Below are positions 1-5,120 of a DNA stretch of 5,321 nt, in pieces. Numbering within the stretch: position 1 is the stretch's first letter; each line of letters opens with the position of its first letter. Both the position numbers and the translations under genes were made by a program. Below the pieces are notes generated by a model. The model saw only the letters and a program-made list of their open reading frames with translations, ran no database searches and had not been told where the DNA came from. The stretch is from an uncultured Lachnospiraceae bacterium (GTDB lineage Bacteria > Bacillota > Clostridia > Lachnospirales > Lachnospiraceae), in assembly GCA_947174985.1 (NCBI GenBank), contig CAMWLB010000220.1, forward strand, positions 1 through 5,321, written 5' to 3'.

Positions 1-535
1 CCCCGCTTCTGTCATACACATATTCGTACTCTCCGCCCAGCTCTTCATTGACGGAAGCCGCAAGTGCAAGCGCTGTGCCGCTCGGCGCATCCACCTTCTG
101 GTTGTGGTGCTTTTCTACAATCTCAATGTCAAAGCCCGCCGGCGCCAGCACGGACGCAGCCTCCTTCAACATTTTTAAAAGCAGATTGATACCCAAGGAC
201 ATATTTGCAGATTTTAAAACCGCCACCTTTTCAGAGGTCTTCTGCAGGAGCGAATTCTGCTCTTCAGACAGACCCGTAGTACAGAACACACAGGGAAGCT
301 TCCTGCTCTCACAGTAGGCAAGCAGCTTTTCCGTGCCTGCCGCTGCGCTGAAATCTATCAGCACATCTGCCTCCACATTACAGTCCTCTATATTTGCAAA
401 AACCGGATATGCATTGTGTCCGTCATCATAGATATCGATGCCCGCCACAATTTCCGCCTCTTCATCTGCCTCAACCAAACCGGAAATCACGCGGCCCATT
501 TTTCCATTACAGCCGCTCATTATTATTTTGTACAT
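1..535 (-). CDS. dapB: 4-hydroxy-tetrahydrodipicolinate reductase, N-terminal part (3' end off window)
   Basis: DapB reduces the product of DapA to tetrahydrodipicolinate with NAD(P)H, in the cytoplasm, on the lysine/diaminopimelate pathway. The frame is not in the supplied open-reading-frame set because it has no stop inside the window; I translated it by hand. Visible are the nucleotide-binding glycine motif GCNGKMG (residues 8-14), DFS at 61-63, TTG at 86-88, and the signature EKHHNQKVDAPSGTA (141-155). That signature carries the catalytic histidine pair (143-144), the substrate lysine (147) and the DAPSGT substrate loop. 178 residues are present; the family is usually about 250, so roughly 70 C-terminal residues lie to the left. 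The ATG at 535 is preceded by AAGAGAGG (548-541) with 5 nt spacing. It starts 13 nt after the dapA stop, so the two genes should share one lysine-controlled transcript. Confidence 0.95.
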   Translation of the reverse strand, partial: MYKIIMSGCNGKMGRVISGLVEADEEAEIVAGIDIYDDGHNAYPVFANIEDCNVEADVLIDFSAAAGTEKLLAYCESRKLPCVFCTTGLSEEQNSLLQKTSEKVAVLKSANMSLGINLLLKMLKEAASVLAPAGFDIEIVEKHHNQKVDAPSGTALALAASVNEELGGEYEYVYDRSG

Positions 536-548
536 AGCTACCTCTCTT

Positions 549-1433
549 TTACAGTATCCCGAAATCCTTCATTGCCTTTTCCAGCTTCTTCACATTTGCC
601 TCTTCCATCTCGGTAAGAGGAAGCCGCAATCCGCCTGCTTCCATGCCCATCAGGTTGAGCGCTTTCTTCACCGGAATCGGGTTGACCTCACAGAACAGTG
701 CATCGCAGAGTTCCATCGCCTTAAGCTGCAGCTCCATACTGCCCTTTACATCCCCTGCAAAATATTTTTCACAGATATCATGGGTCTGACGCGGCGCCAC
801 ATTGGAGAGCACCGAGATAACACCGATGCCGCCCAGCGAGAGAATCGGCACAATCTGATCGTCATTGCCGGAGTAGATATCCACCTTGCCGCCCGCTTTT
901 GCCGCCAGTCTGGCAATCTGACCGATATTGCCACTTGCCTCCTTAACCCCTACAATATTTTCTACCTCTGTGACAAGCCTTACGATGGTATCCGGCAGAA
1001 TGTTACAGCCCGTCCGGCTGGGTACATTATAAAGGATGATCGGTAGCTTCACTGCATCCGCCACCGTCTTAAAATGCGTATAAAGACCGTTCTGTGTCGC
1101 TTTGTTGTAATAGGGGGAAACCAAAAGCAGACCGTCCACGCCGTATTTCTCAGCTTCCGTCGAGAGATATACCGCCGTCTCCGTGCTGTTGGAGCCCGTT
1201 CCCGCAATCACGGGAACCCTGCCTGCCACCTTCTCCGTGCAGTACTTAATGACCTCCAAATGTTCCTCATGGGACAGGGTAGAAGCCTCTCCCGTCGTGC
1301 CACATACGATAATGGCATCCGTACCGTTCTCAATCTGAAATTCAATTAACGCAGCAAACTTTTCATAATTTACCTCGCCGTTTGCCTTCATGGGCGTTAC
1401 AATGGCAACACCCGCACCTTTAAAAATAGACAT
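549..1433 (-). CDS. dapA: 4-hydroxy-tetrahydrodipicolinate synthase
   Basis: DapA condenses pyruvate with aspartate semialdehyde, the first committed step to diaminopimelate and lysine. The 294-residue protein has normal family length and a single TIM barrel. Aligned without gaps to remembered E. coli DapA, it has the Schiff-base lysine at 164 (GVKEASGN), the proton-relay residues Thr46-Thr47 (CGTTGEAS), Tyr109 (PYYN) and Tyr135 (LYNVP), and the substrate arginine at 140 (PSRTG). The frame can be extended to a TTG at 1448, but that TTG begins inside the region of the GAGGAGG ribosome binding site (1446-1440). The ATG at 1433, 6 nt downstream of that site, is therefore the real start. It lies behind a lysine riboswitch and terminator and is followed by dapB. 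At the lysine allosteric site, His55 and His58 are kept but the E. coli Glu84 position is Thr86, so feedback sensitivity of the enzyme is uncertain. Confidence 0.97.
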   Translation of the reverse strand: MSIFKGAGVAIVTPMKANGEVNYEKFAALIEFQIENGTDAIIVCGTTGEASTLSHEEHLEVIKYCTEKVAGRVPVIAGTGSNSTETAVYLSTEAEKYGVDGLLLVSPYYNKATQNGLYTHFKTVADAVKLPIILYNVPSRTGCNILPDTIVRLVTEVENIVGVKEASGNIGQIARLAAKAGGKVDIYSGNDDQIVPILSLGGIGVISVLSNVAPRQTHDICEKYFAGDVKGSMELQLKAMELCDALFCEVNPIPVKKALNLMGMEAGGLRLPLTEMEEANVKKLEKAMKDFGIL

Positions 1434-1439
1434 CTCTTT

Positions 1440-1446
1440 CCTCCTC
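1440..1446 (-). promoter_or_regulatory. dapA ribosome binding site
   Basis: GAGGAGG, 6 nt before the ATG at 1433. It decides the start: the upstream in-frame TTG at 1448 overlaps this site and would leave no room for its own. Confidence 0.9.
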
Positions 1447-1490
1447 AAACTTTTAACCCACAGAGCGCCGTACGATTCCGCAAATCATAG

Positions 1491-1524
1491 AAAACAAAAA
1501 CGACCCATATCGCAATACGGGCCG
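1491..1524 (-). terminator. Intrinsic terminator of the dapA leader (riboswitch expression platform)
   Basis: Minus-strand arms CGGCCCGTAT (1524-1515) and ATATGGGTCG (1510-1501) form a 10-bp stem with two G-U pairs and a TGCG loop, followed by TTTTTGTTTT (1500-1491). It stands between the riboswitch and the dapA ribosome binding site, the position expected for transcription attenuation. A competing antiterminator is visible: CGCTATCGG (1551-1543, including the 3' strand of riboswitch helix P1) can pair with CCGTATTGCG (1520-1511) through eight base pairs, with one mismatch and one bulge. Lysine binding would hold P1 closed and free the terminator. The hairpin is seen directly; the switching is inferred from known L-box mechanism. 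Confidence 0.92.
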
Positions 1525-1544
1525 GATCCTCCTGTTTCCATTCC

Positions 1545-1707
1545 GATAGCGCCCCATCTAACCTTAGATGACAGTCATACAGTTGTTTACTGTATGCCCA
1601 AGACTTGACTGCAGTTCATCTCCTCTTTCGGCGTCCTCCCCTTTCAACCTTTCTCACCTGTGTCTGCCACATCAAAAGGACTACTATTGAAGCACGCAAC
1701 CTCTATC
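1545..1707 (-). promoter_or_regulatory. Lysine riboswitch (L box)
   Basis: The leader RNA carries the conserved L-box elements in order. GATAGAGG opens the 5' side (1707-1700). GCGT and ACGC form the base of P2, and CCTTT/AAAGG form its upper stem. GAAAGGGGA lies at 1645-1637 and CGCCGAAAG at 1633-1625. P4 is a perfect 7-bp hairpin, CATACAG/CTGTATG (1596-1576). P5 is CATCTA/TAGATG with an AGGT loop (1570-1555). P1 closes by GATAG (1707-1703) with CTATC (1549-1545). The element begins at the predicted transcription start and leads into a terminator ahead of dapA. In the known family, lysine binding at the five-helix junction favours termination, so dapA-dapB should be off when lysine is high. 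I matched it from memory to the B. subtilis lysC leader. Confidence 0.95.
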
Positions 1708-1715
1708 TTTCTGTT

Positions 1716-1732
1716 ATGATAGCATCTATCAT
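1716..1732 (-). repeat. Perfect inverted repeat over the dapA -10 region
   Basis: ATGATAG (1732-1726), spacer ATG, CTATCAT (1722-1716). The arms are perfect 7-bp complements, and the right arm contains the whole -10 box. The position fits an operator for a dimeric repressor, but the same symmetry could be chance in an AT-rich promoter. No regulator gene is in the window. Confidence 0.55.
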
Positions 1733-1744
1733 GCCCTGTGTCAA
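1716..1744 (-). promoter_or_regulatory. dapA promoter (sigma-A type)
   Basis: TTGACA (1744-1739), exactly 17 nt, then TATCAT (1721-1716): a perfect -35 and a five-of-six -10. The start point should fall near 1709, right at the 5' edge of the lysine riboswitch. The -35 lies 37 nt beyond the stop of the upstream nucleotidyltransferase gene, so the dap operon has its own promoter. Confidence 0.88.
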
Positions 1745-1761
1745 TGCGATTTTGACCTTTT

Positions 1762-1777
1762 CACTTTGCAAAAAGTG
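1762..1777. repeat. Small hairpin-forming inverted repeat after the nucleotidyltransferase gene
   Basis: Minus-strand CACTTT (1777-1772), loop TTGC, AAAGTG (1767-1762), 4 nt after the stop codon of the upstream gene. The stem is only 6 bp and the minus-strand sequence that follows is A-rich, without a U run, so it is at best a weak terminator or an RNA 3'-end stabiliser. Readthrough into the lysine leader is possible. Confidence 0.4.
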
Positions 1778-1781
1778 CAAT

Positions 1782-2564
1782 TTATATTTTAATTACATCC
1801 TCTAAGTCGGAAATTATCGCCTCAATGGTTTTCAGAAGAATGTCTGAATCCGTAAACAGATTCCGAAACAGACAATTAAGGTTTTCCTCAAAATGAACCG
1901 GAAGCACTTCTGCCTGCTCCTTTGCATACTGCACCATCCGCTTTTCTCCCGGGTGTGTCAGCTTGTTCAACGCAAAAATAATATCAAAATACGATTCCAG
2001 AAAAGCAGCGGTTCTATGATTGACACTTACCCAGTCTTTGCGGGCTGCCGCTTTTTTAATCTGCAGATTATATGAGGGAAGATTTCCCCTCAGTAACCGC
2101 AGATTCTGCCGGATAATACTGTCCTTTAATTCATCCGGATAAGGAATATTATATTGGCGCTGCAGCATTGCCAGTTTTCCGTTTTTATCATAAAGAATCC
2201 GGCTATGTAAAAGATTGTGCCACATACAGGTGGTGTATCCATTATGTGCCATATGCTTTTCGACAACCGAATGAATTTCCTGTGAAAAACCTTCCAGGTT
2301 TCTATAGAGAATATCAATGTCCACTCCGTCTTTCAGTGTACAATCGTCCTCAAGCTCCCAAAAAGCATTTCCAATCTCCATGTACTGACAATACTTTTCC
2401 AGAATCTGCTTTCGGATGCTCTCTTCCGGCGTCCGGATACAATAAATATATAAATCATAGTCCGATTTTTCATCATAATGCGTACCGGCTCTTGACCCGC
2501 CCAATGCAATTGCTTCCACCTCGGGAATCAATGCAAGCTCATGCCATAATGACTCAAAAAACAT
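1782..2564 (-). CDS. Nucleotidyltransferase-fold protein (DUF4037-like)
   Basis: The 260-residue protein has the hallmark of the pol-beta nucleotidyltransferase superfamily. It has GGS at 22-24, then DYD with metal-binding aspartates at 35 and 37, and a likely third acidic residue in VDIDIL (Asp82 or Asp84). The active site therefore looks intact. The C-terminal half is helical (about 140-260), as in proteins with a nucleotidyltransferase head followed by a DUF4037-type helical domain; that family name is from memory. The superfamily moves nucleotides onto drugs, proteins or RNA, so this could be an antibiotic-modifying-like enzyme, but the substrate cannot be read. The ATG at 2564 has GAGGAGGG (2577-2570) 5 nt upstream. 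It has its own promoter at 2661-2669 and is followed after 37 nt by the dapA promoter, so it is probably a separate unit from dapAB. Confidence 0.82.
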   Translation of the reverse strand: MFFESLWHELALIPEVEAIALGGSRAGTHYDEKSDYDLYIYCIRTPEESIRKQILEKYCQYMEIGNAFWELEDDCTLKDGVDIDILYRNLEGFSQEIHSVVEKHMAHNGYTTCMWHNLLHSRILYDKNGKLAMLQRQYNIPYPDELKDSIIRQNLRLLRGNLPSYNLQIKKAAARKDWVSVNHRTAAFLESYFDIIFALNKLTHPGEKRMVQYAKEQAEVLPVHFEENLNCLFRNLFTDSDILLKTIEAIISDLEDVIKI

Positions 2565-2636
2565 ATTTTCCCTCCTCTACAGTGTTCACTTCCAAATTAT
2601 GCCACATTCCAACTCATCAATGCGGCACCCGATACA

Positions 2637-2646
2637 GGATATATCC
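2637..2646. repeat. 10-bp palindrome in the nucleotidyltransferase leader
   Basis: GGATATATCC is self-complementary and sits about 15 nt downstream of the predicted -10 box (2666-2661), close to the likely start point. It could be an operator or a chance palindrome; nothing else supports a role. Confidence 0.3.
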
Positions 2647-2660
2647 TCAAACAAACTTTG

Positions 2661-2669
2661 ATTATATCA
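2661..2669 (-). promoter_or_regulatory. Extended -10 promoter for the nucleotidyltransferase gene
   Basis: TGATATAAT (2669-2661) is a perfect extended -10 (TG, one base, TATAAT). The best -35-like hexamer, TTGGAT (2691-2686), is 19 nt away, which is long, so the extended -10 would carry most of the strength. The -35 region lies inside the 3' end of the preceding membrane-protein gene, whose stop is at 2673. The leader is about 90 nt to the ATG at 2564. Confidence 0.65.
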
Positions 2670-2672
2670 TAT

Positions 2673-3041
2673 TTATAATGCAGTAATCCAAAAGCATACT
2701 GCTGAAATCAACGAGAGGGGTGTCATGATATATTTTTCTTTTTTGCTTTTTGAAATAAAATTCATAACCGTATTGATCGAAAGATACACCGCCATAACAA
2801 TACAGATTATTTTTGTGACATTACGCGAAAACCATAATGGTATAAATCCACCCATTTGTAAAATTATAATTACAAAAAATATCTGCAAAATAAGTTGTGT
2901 CACTAAAACAGCCCTCAATTTTTTAGGAAAAACTTTATATTGCCCTCCCATTGTCAATTCGCCCAATGGCAAACCACAAATAATAAGCACCGATAAAATT
3001 ATTACTATTGAAAAAGCACTTGCACCTATTATAGCTATCAT
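2673..3041 (-). CDS. Small four-helix membrane protein of unknown function
   Basis: 122 residues with four hydrophobic segments at about 2-22, 44-64, 74-96 and 103-121. The loop after the first helix has the pattern PLGELTMGGQYKV (25-37) followed by basic residues PKKLR (39-43). I have an impression that this loop recurs in uncharacterised Bacillota membrane proteins, but I cannot name a family. The open frame extends upstream to 3155, but that part is only the reverse of a different frame in the neighbour's 3' end. The ATG at 3041 has GGAGGAG (3055-3049) 7 nt upstream and is the clear start. It begins 1 nt after the stop of the FUSC-like gene, and its ribosome binding site lies within that gene's last codons, so the two are almost certainly translationally coupled and may act together in the membrane. 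Confidence 0.8.
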   Translation of the reverse strand: MIAIIGASAFSIVIILSVLIICGLPLGELTMGGQYKVFPKKLRAVLVTQLILQIFFVIIILQMGGFIPLWFSRNVTKIICIVMAVYLSINTVMNFISKSKKEKYIMTPLSLISAVCFWITAL

Positions 3042-3042
3042 A

Positions 3043-3600
3043 TTAAATCTCCTCCGATAATGAATTTGTACTGCCGCTATTCTTTTTTCCAAACTTTTTC
3101 TCCATCCATTGGAACGTAAATCCGCCGGGGAAAACGCTATTGACAAGCAATGCAATGATTACACCAATTGCCGTGTCTACAATACGATTTAGTGCATAAC
3201 TGACGTAGCTGTCTACCGGCGTGCTGAAAAGCAGAATACATAGCATGACCCCGCCGGGCTGCACGCCGCCTTTCCAAAAAATCTGACAAACATAAATCAA
3301 CAGGACTGTGCCAAGAAATACCAATGGCACCAGCAGCAGCGTATCCCTGCCATCAGGATAAAAGATTAGGTAGAAGCGGAAAAGCGCCATTCCTATAATG
3401 CCGCCGATAATCGTACCAAACAGGCGGTTTCCGCCATTTTGTTTGGAGCTTTGCAAATCGCTTCCCATGCCGAAAATTGCACCGATACACGCAAAGGTAG
3501 GTGTTCTATGTACCAAGTAATACAGCATTGCACACAATGTTGCCGCAAAAGCTGTTTTAATATTGCGCATTCCTATTTTGGGAATATTGTCATTTTTCAT
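3043..3600 (-). CDS. FUSC / aromatic-acid-exporter-like membrane protein, half-size
   Basis: 185 residues with about six hydrophobic segments (roughly 13-30, 34-46, 60-80, 87-105, 113-127 and 138-156) and a short basic then acidic C-terminal tail. The opening GMRNIKTAFAA (10-20), the NRLFGTIIGGIIG helix (58-70) and the late NRIVDTAIGVIIALLVN segment (138-154) match the membrane half of FUSC/ArAE proteins as I remember them. Those proteins are linked to export of aromatic acids or similar compounds. Full members carry a second half or a cytoplasmic domain, absent here, so this may be a membrane-only form that pairs with itself or with the next gene. The frame opens at 3612, but the ATG at 3600 with GGAAGG (3610-3605) 4 nt upstream is the better start. 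No promoter is visible in the 38-nt gap after the acetyltransferase gene, so it may share that transcript. Confidence 0.78.
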   Translation of the reverse strand: MKNDNIPKIGMRNIKTAFAATLCAMLYYLVHRTPTFACIGAIFGMGSDLQSSKQNGGNRLFGTIIGGIIGMALFRFYLIFYPDGRDTLLLVPLVFLGTVLLIYVCQIFWKGGVQPGGVMLCILLFSTPVDSYVSYALNRIVDTAIGVIIALLVNSVFPGGFTFQWMEKKFGKKNSGSTNSLSEEI

Positions 3601-3638
3601 ATCGCCTTCCATCCAAAAATTCTAGAATCTTTTTTTAA

Positions 3639-4148
3639 TTATTTGTAATACTTTTCCATTTCAATGCAATCCCATATTTCACCCATGCAATGGTAACACT
3701 CTGTATTTTCCAATTTAACTCTTTGAAAACCGCAGGACTCATAACATTTTATGGCAGCTGTGTTGTTTTCAAAAACACCTAATGAGATTTTCTTTACCTT
3801 AACAAAGTCAAATGCATACCGAATGGCTAAAGAAAGCATTTCTCTTCCATACCCCTTTCCACGTACTTTGTCGTCAACAATGACAAAACCTAGGCGTATT
3901 TCTTCAAAATTGTCACCCTCCGGAAAGCGCATTGTGAAATGTCCTATTATACCCGTATCGTCAAAGGCTGTCATACCCCAGATTTTTTCATTGTTCTTAT
4001 CTCTGTCATAATATAAATTCATATCATCAGGTGTAATTGGATATTTTTCATATCTATCGGCGCTCCATTGGCGGAAGGCATATTCATTTTTCAGCCACTT
4101 TGTTATGATTTGTGCATCACAAGCCTTATATGGTCTTAATCTCAGCAT
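3639..4148 (-). CDS. GNAT family N-acetyltransferase (RimJ/RimL-like)
   Basis: 169 residues, one GNAT domain, which moves acetyl from acetyl-CoA to an amine. The acetyl-CoA pyrophosphate loop is RGKGYG (96-101) in motif A (about 86-104). Motif B is VFENNTAAIKCYESCGF (125-141), whose asparagine and tyrosine are typical of the family. The N-terminal LRLRPY (2-7) and overall pattern resemble the RimJ/RimL-type group, which acetylates protein N-termini but also includes many drug and small-molecule enzymes. The substrate cannot be read. The frame runs upstream to 4190, but the ATG at 4148 has GGAGG (4161-4157) 8 nt upstream and gives the normal family N-terminus. It follows the broken gene at 4181-4501 and precedes the FUSC-like gene by 38 nt. 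It is more AT-rich than dapA: 19 G/C in 60 bases at 3781-3840. Confidence 0.88.
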   Translation of the reverse strand: MLRLRPYKACDAQIITKWLKNEYAFRQWSADRYEKYPITPDDMNLYYDRDKNNEKIWGMTAFDDTGIIGHFTMRFPEGDNFEEIRLGFVIVDDKVRGKGYGREMLSLAIRYAFDFVKVKKISLGVFENNTAAIKCYESCGFQRVKLENTECYHCMGEIWDCIEMEKYYK

Positions 4149-4156
4149 TATAAATT

Positions 4157-4161
4157 CCTCC
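4157..4161 (-). promoter_or_regulatory. Ribosome binding site fixing the acetyltransferase start at 4148
   Basis: GGAGG, 8 nt before the ATG at 4148. It rules out the upstream ATG at 4190, which would place this site inside the coding region. Confidence 0.8.
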
Positions 4162-4180
4162 AACCTGCTATTTCCCACAC

Positions 4181-4501
4181 TTATATCCATAAAGAAAGCG
4201 TATTGATATCAAATTCTTCAATTGGTATTTTTATAAAATCACTGTTTTCAAACCATGAAGACAACCACGGACTATGTTCAATCACCATATAATGCGGCGC
4301 CACCCTGGATATTTCCCCTCCCTTTTTGGCAAACTCGGTTCGGATTATTCTTTCACAATTCCGTCTATATCCAACATATTTATCATGTCTCTGCGCACCT
4401 TGTGAGTTCGGCTTTGTCGTTTTTATTGTTTCCAGAACCGACTTCGCCTGTTCAACAGATAAGTCTGATAAATTCCGAAATGGTCCTGTTGTTTTATCAT
4501 A
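4181..4501 (-). pseudogene. Start-less open frame, likely broken gene of an unnamed family
   Basis: Between a stop at 4504-4502 and the TAA at 4183-4181 the minus strand has 106 open codons that read like real protein. Examples are GPFRNLSDLSVEQAKSVLET (6-25), the basic stretch YRRNCERIIRTEFAKKGG (45-62) and the Trp-rich PHYMVIEHSPWLSSWFE (69-85) then IKIPIEEFD (90-98). There is no ATG, GTG or TTG near the N-terminus; the first is Met72. An ATG at 4500 lies one base out of frame, and one extra A in the run at 4495-4492 would join it to this frame as MIKTTGPF. That ATG has no good ribosome binding site, so the break may be more than one base. My unverified memory is that Bacillota relatives continue past this stop, which would make the 3' end truncated too. 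The function is unknown to me. The rest of the 4149-4581 gap holds only short AT-rich sequence. Confidence 0.68.
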
Positions 4502-4581
4502 TTAATGATATAGATACACTTTATTTACTTCCTTTCAAGCTGCAATTTTTCAATTTCTTCATCTTACCAATAAACCGGGAG

Positions 4582-5019
4582 TTACCTTAATACTTTCTCC
4601 ATAATAATCTCATCTTCATCGCACTCTCCAGTTAGACAAAAGCCTAACTTTTCATACATATTTTTTGCAGCTTCATTTCCGTCAATATAACATAAGATAA
4701 CCTTATCATACTTGCCATCAGATTCCATAATTTTAAGGATTTGCCGTGCCGCTTCAGTTCCAAAACCTTTACCCTGATAACGTTCATCTATAAATATCTG
4801 GCTAAAATCAAACGCCTTCCGTTCATCACAGTCATAATATAGCGCCATTCCCACAGGAACATCTTCATCATAAATGACATATGCGTTGCTTCTGCTTTCT
4901 CGATACGCATAAGCTCTCGCCAACAGCCGCATATCATCAGACACAAAATGCTTTTGCGATTCCGAAACTTTAAGACCCAATCTCCAATTCCCGGGGTCTA
5001 CAACTTCAAGTCTAATCAT
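4582..5019 (-). CDS. GNAT family N-acetyltransferase (BltD-like)
   Basis: 145 residues, a single-domain acetyl-CoA-dependent N-acetyltransferase. Motif A is FSQIFIDERYQGKGFG (72-87), with the acetyl-CoA loop QGKGFG at 82-87. Motif B is YIDGNEAAKNMYEKLGF (111-127), with the usual asparagine and tyrosine. The N-terminal LKVSESQKHFV (16-26) and the FIDERYQGKG core resemble polyamine acetyltransferases of the B. subtilis BltD/PaiA kind as I remember them. That suggests a small amine substrate, but this is inference. The frame can start at a GTG at 5034, but that codon is next to the GGAGG (5032-5028). The ATG at 5019, 8 nt after that site, is the true start. It shows no close likeness to the second GNAT at 3639-4148, so the pair is not a recent tandem duplication. 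Confidence 0.88.
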   Translation of the reverse strand: MIRLEVVDPGNWRLGLKVSESQKHFVSDDMRLLARAYAYRESRSNAYVIYDEDVPVGMALYYDCDERKAFDFSQIFIDERYQGKGFGTEAARQILKIMESDGKYDKVILCYIDGNEAAKNMYEKLGFCLTGECDEDEIIMEKVLR

Positions 5020-5027
5020 TATTTTTT

Positions 5028-5032
5028 CCTCC
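5028..5032 (-). promoter_or_regulatory. Ribosome binding site fixing the acetyltransferase start at 5019
   Basis: GGAGG, 8 nt before the ATG at 5019; the alternative GTG at 5034 overlaps it and cannot use it. The 101-nt gap to the previous stop (5020-5120) is AT-rich with several -10-like hexamers, but I find no convincing -35 partner. Confidence 0.8.
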
Positions 5033-5120
5033 ACTAAAGTTAAAATTAATTGTCTGAAAACTCACCTATAATATATATTTTACCAATGATATGTACATTA
5101 AATAATTCTACTGCTGCAAG

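Noticed and set aside
438..1046. 202-codon plus-strand open frame
   Set aside because: It is the antisense shadow of dapA and the start of dapB, both certain genes.
1447..1490. Further regulatory RNA between the terminator and the dapA ribosome binding site
   Set aside because: Only a 6-bp palindrome CGTACG and no consistent stem; the stretch reads as plain leader.
1605..1805. 66-codon plus-strand open frame in the dapA leader
   Set aside because: It lies opposite the lysine riboswitch and promoter and has no start signals.
2168..2686. 172-codon plus-strand open frame
   Set aside because: Antisense to the nucleotidyltransferase gene; no ribosome binding site and a composition unlike a natural protein.
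3042..3155. N-terminal extension of the four-helix protein up to 3155
   Set aside because: These codons are an out-of-frame reading of the FUSC-like gene's 3' end; the ATG at 3041 has an excellent ribosome binding site and starts directly with a membrane helix.
3615..3636. AT-rich palindrome (core ATTCTAGAAT at 3619-3628) between the acetyltransferase and FUSC-like genes as a terminator
   Set aside because: The possible stem is almost all A-U and has only a short U run on the minus strand; too weak to call a terminator.
4501..4545. Possible promoter upstream of the broken gene (TTGAAA then TATCTA, about 16 nt apart)
   Set aside because: The -10 is poor, and hexamers of this quality are expected by chance in such AT-rich sequence.
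4255..4590. 111-codon plus-strand open frame across the gap between the acetyltransferase genes
   Set aside because: It is antisense to the better minus-strand frame at 4181-4501, has no ribosome binding site, and its protein is low-complexity with many Phe/Leu/Pro.
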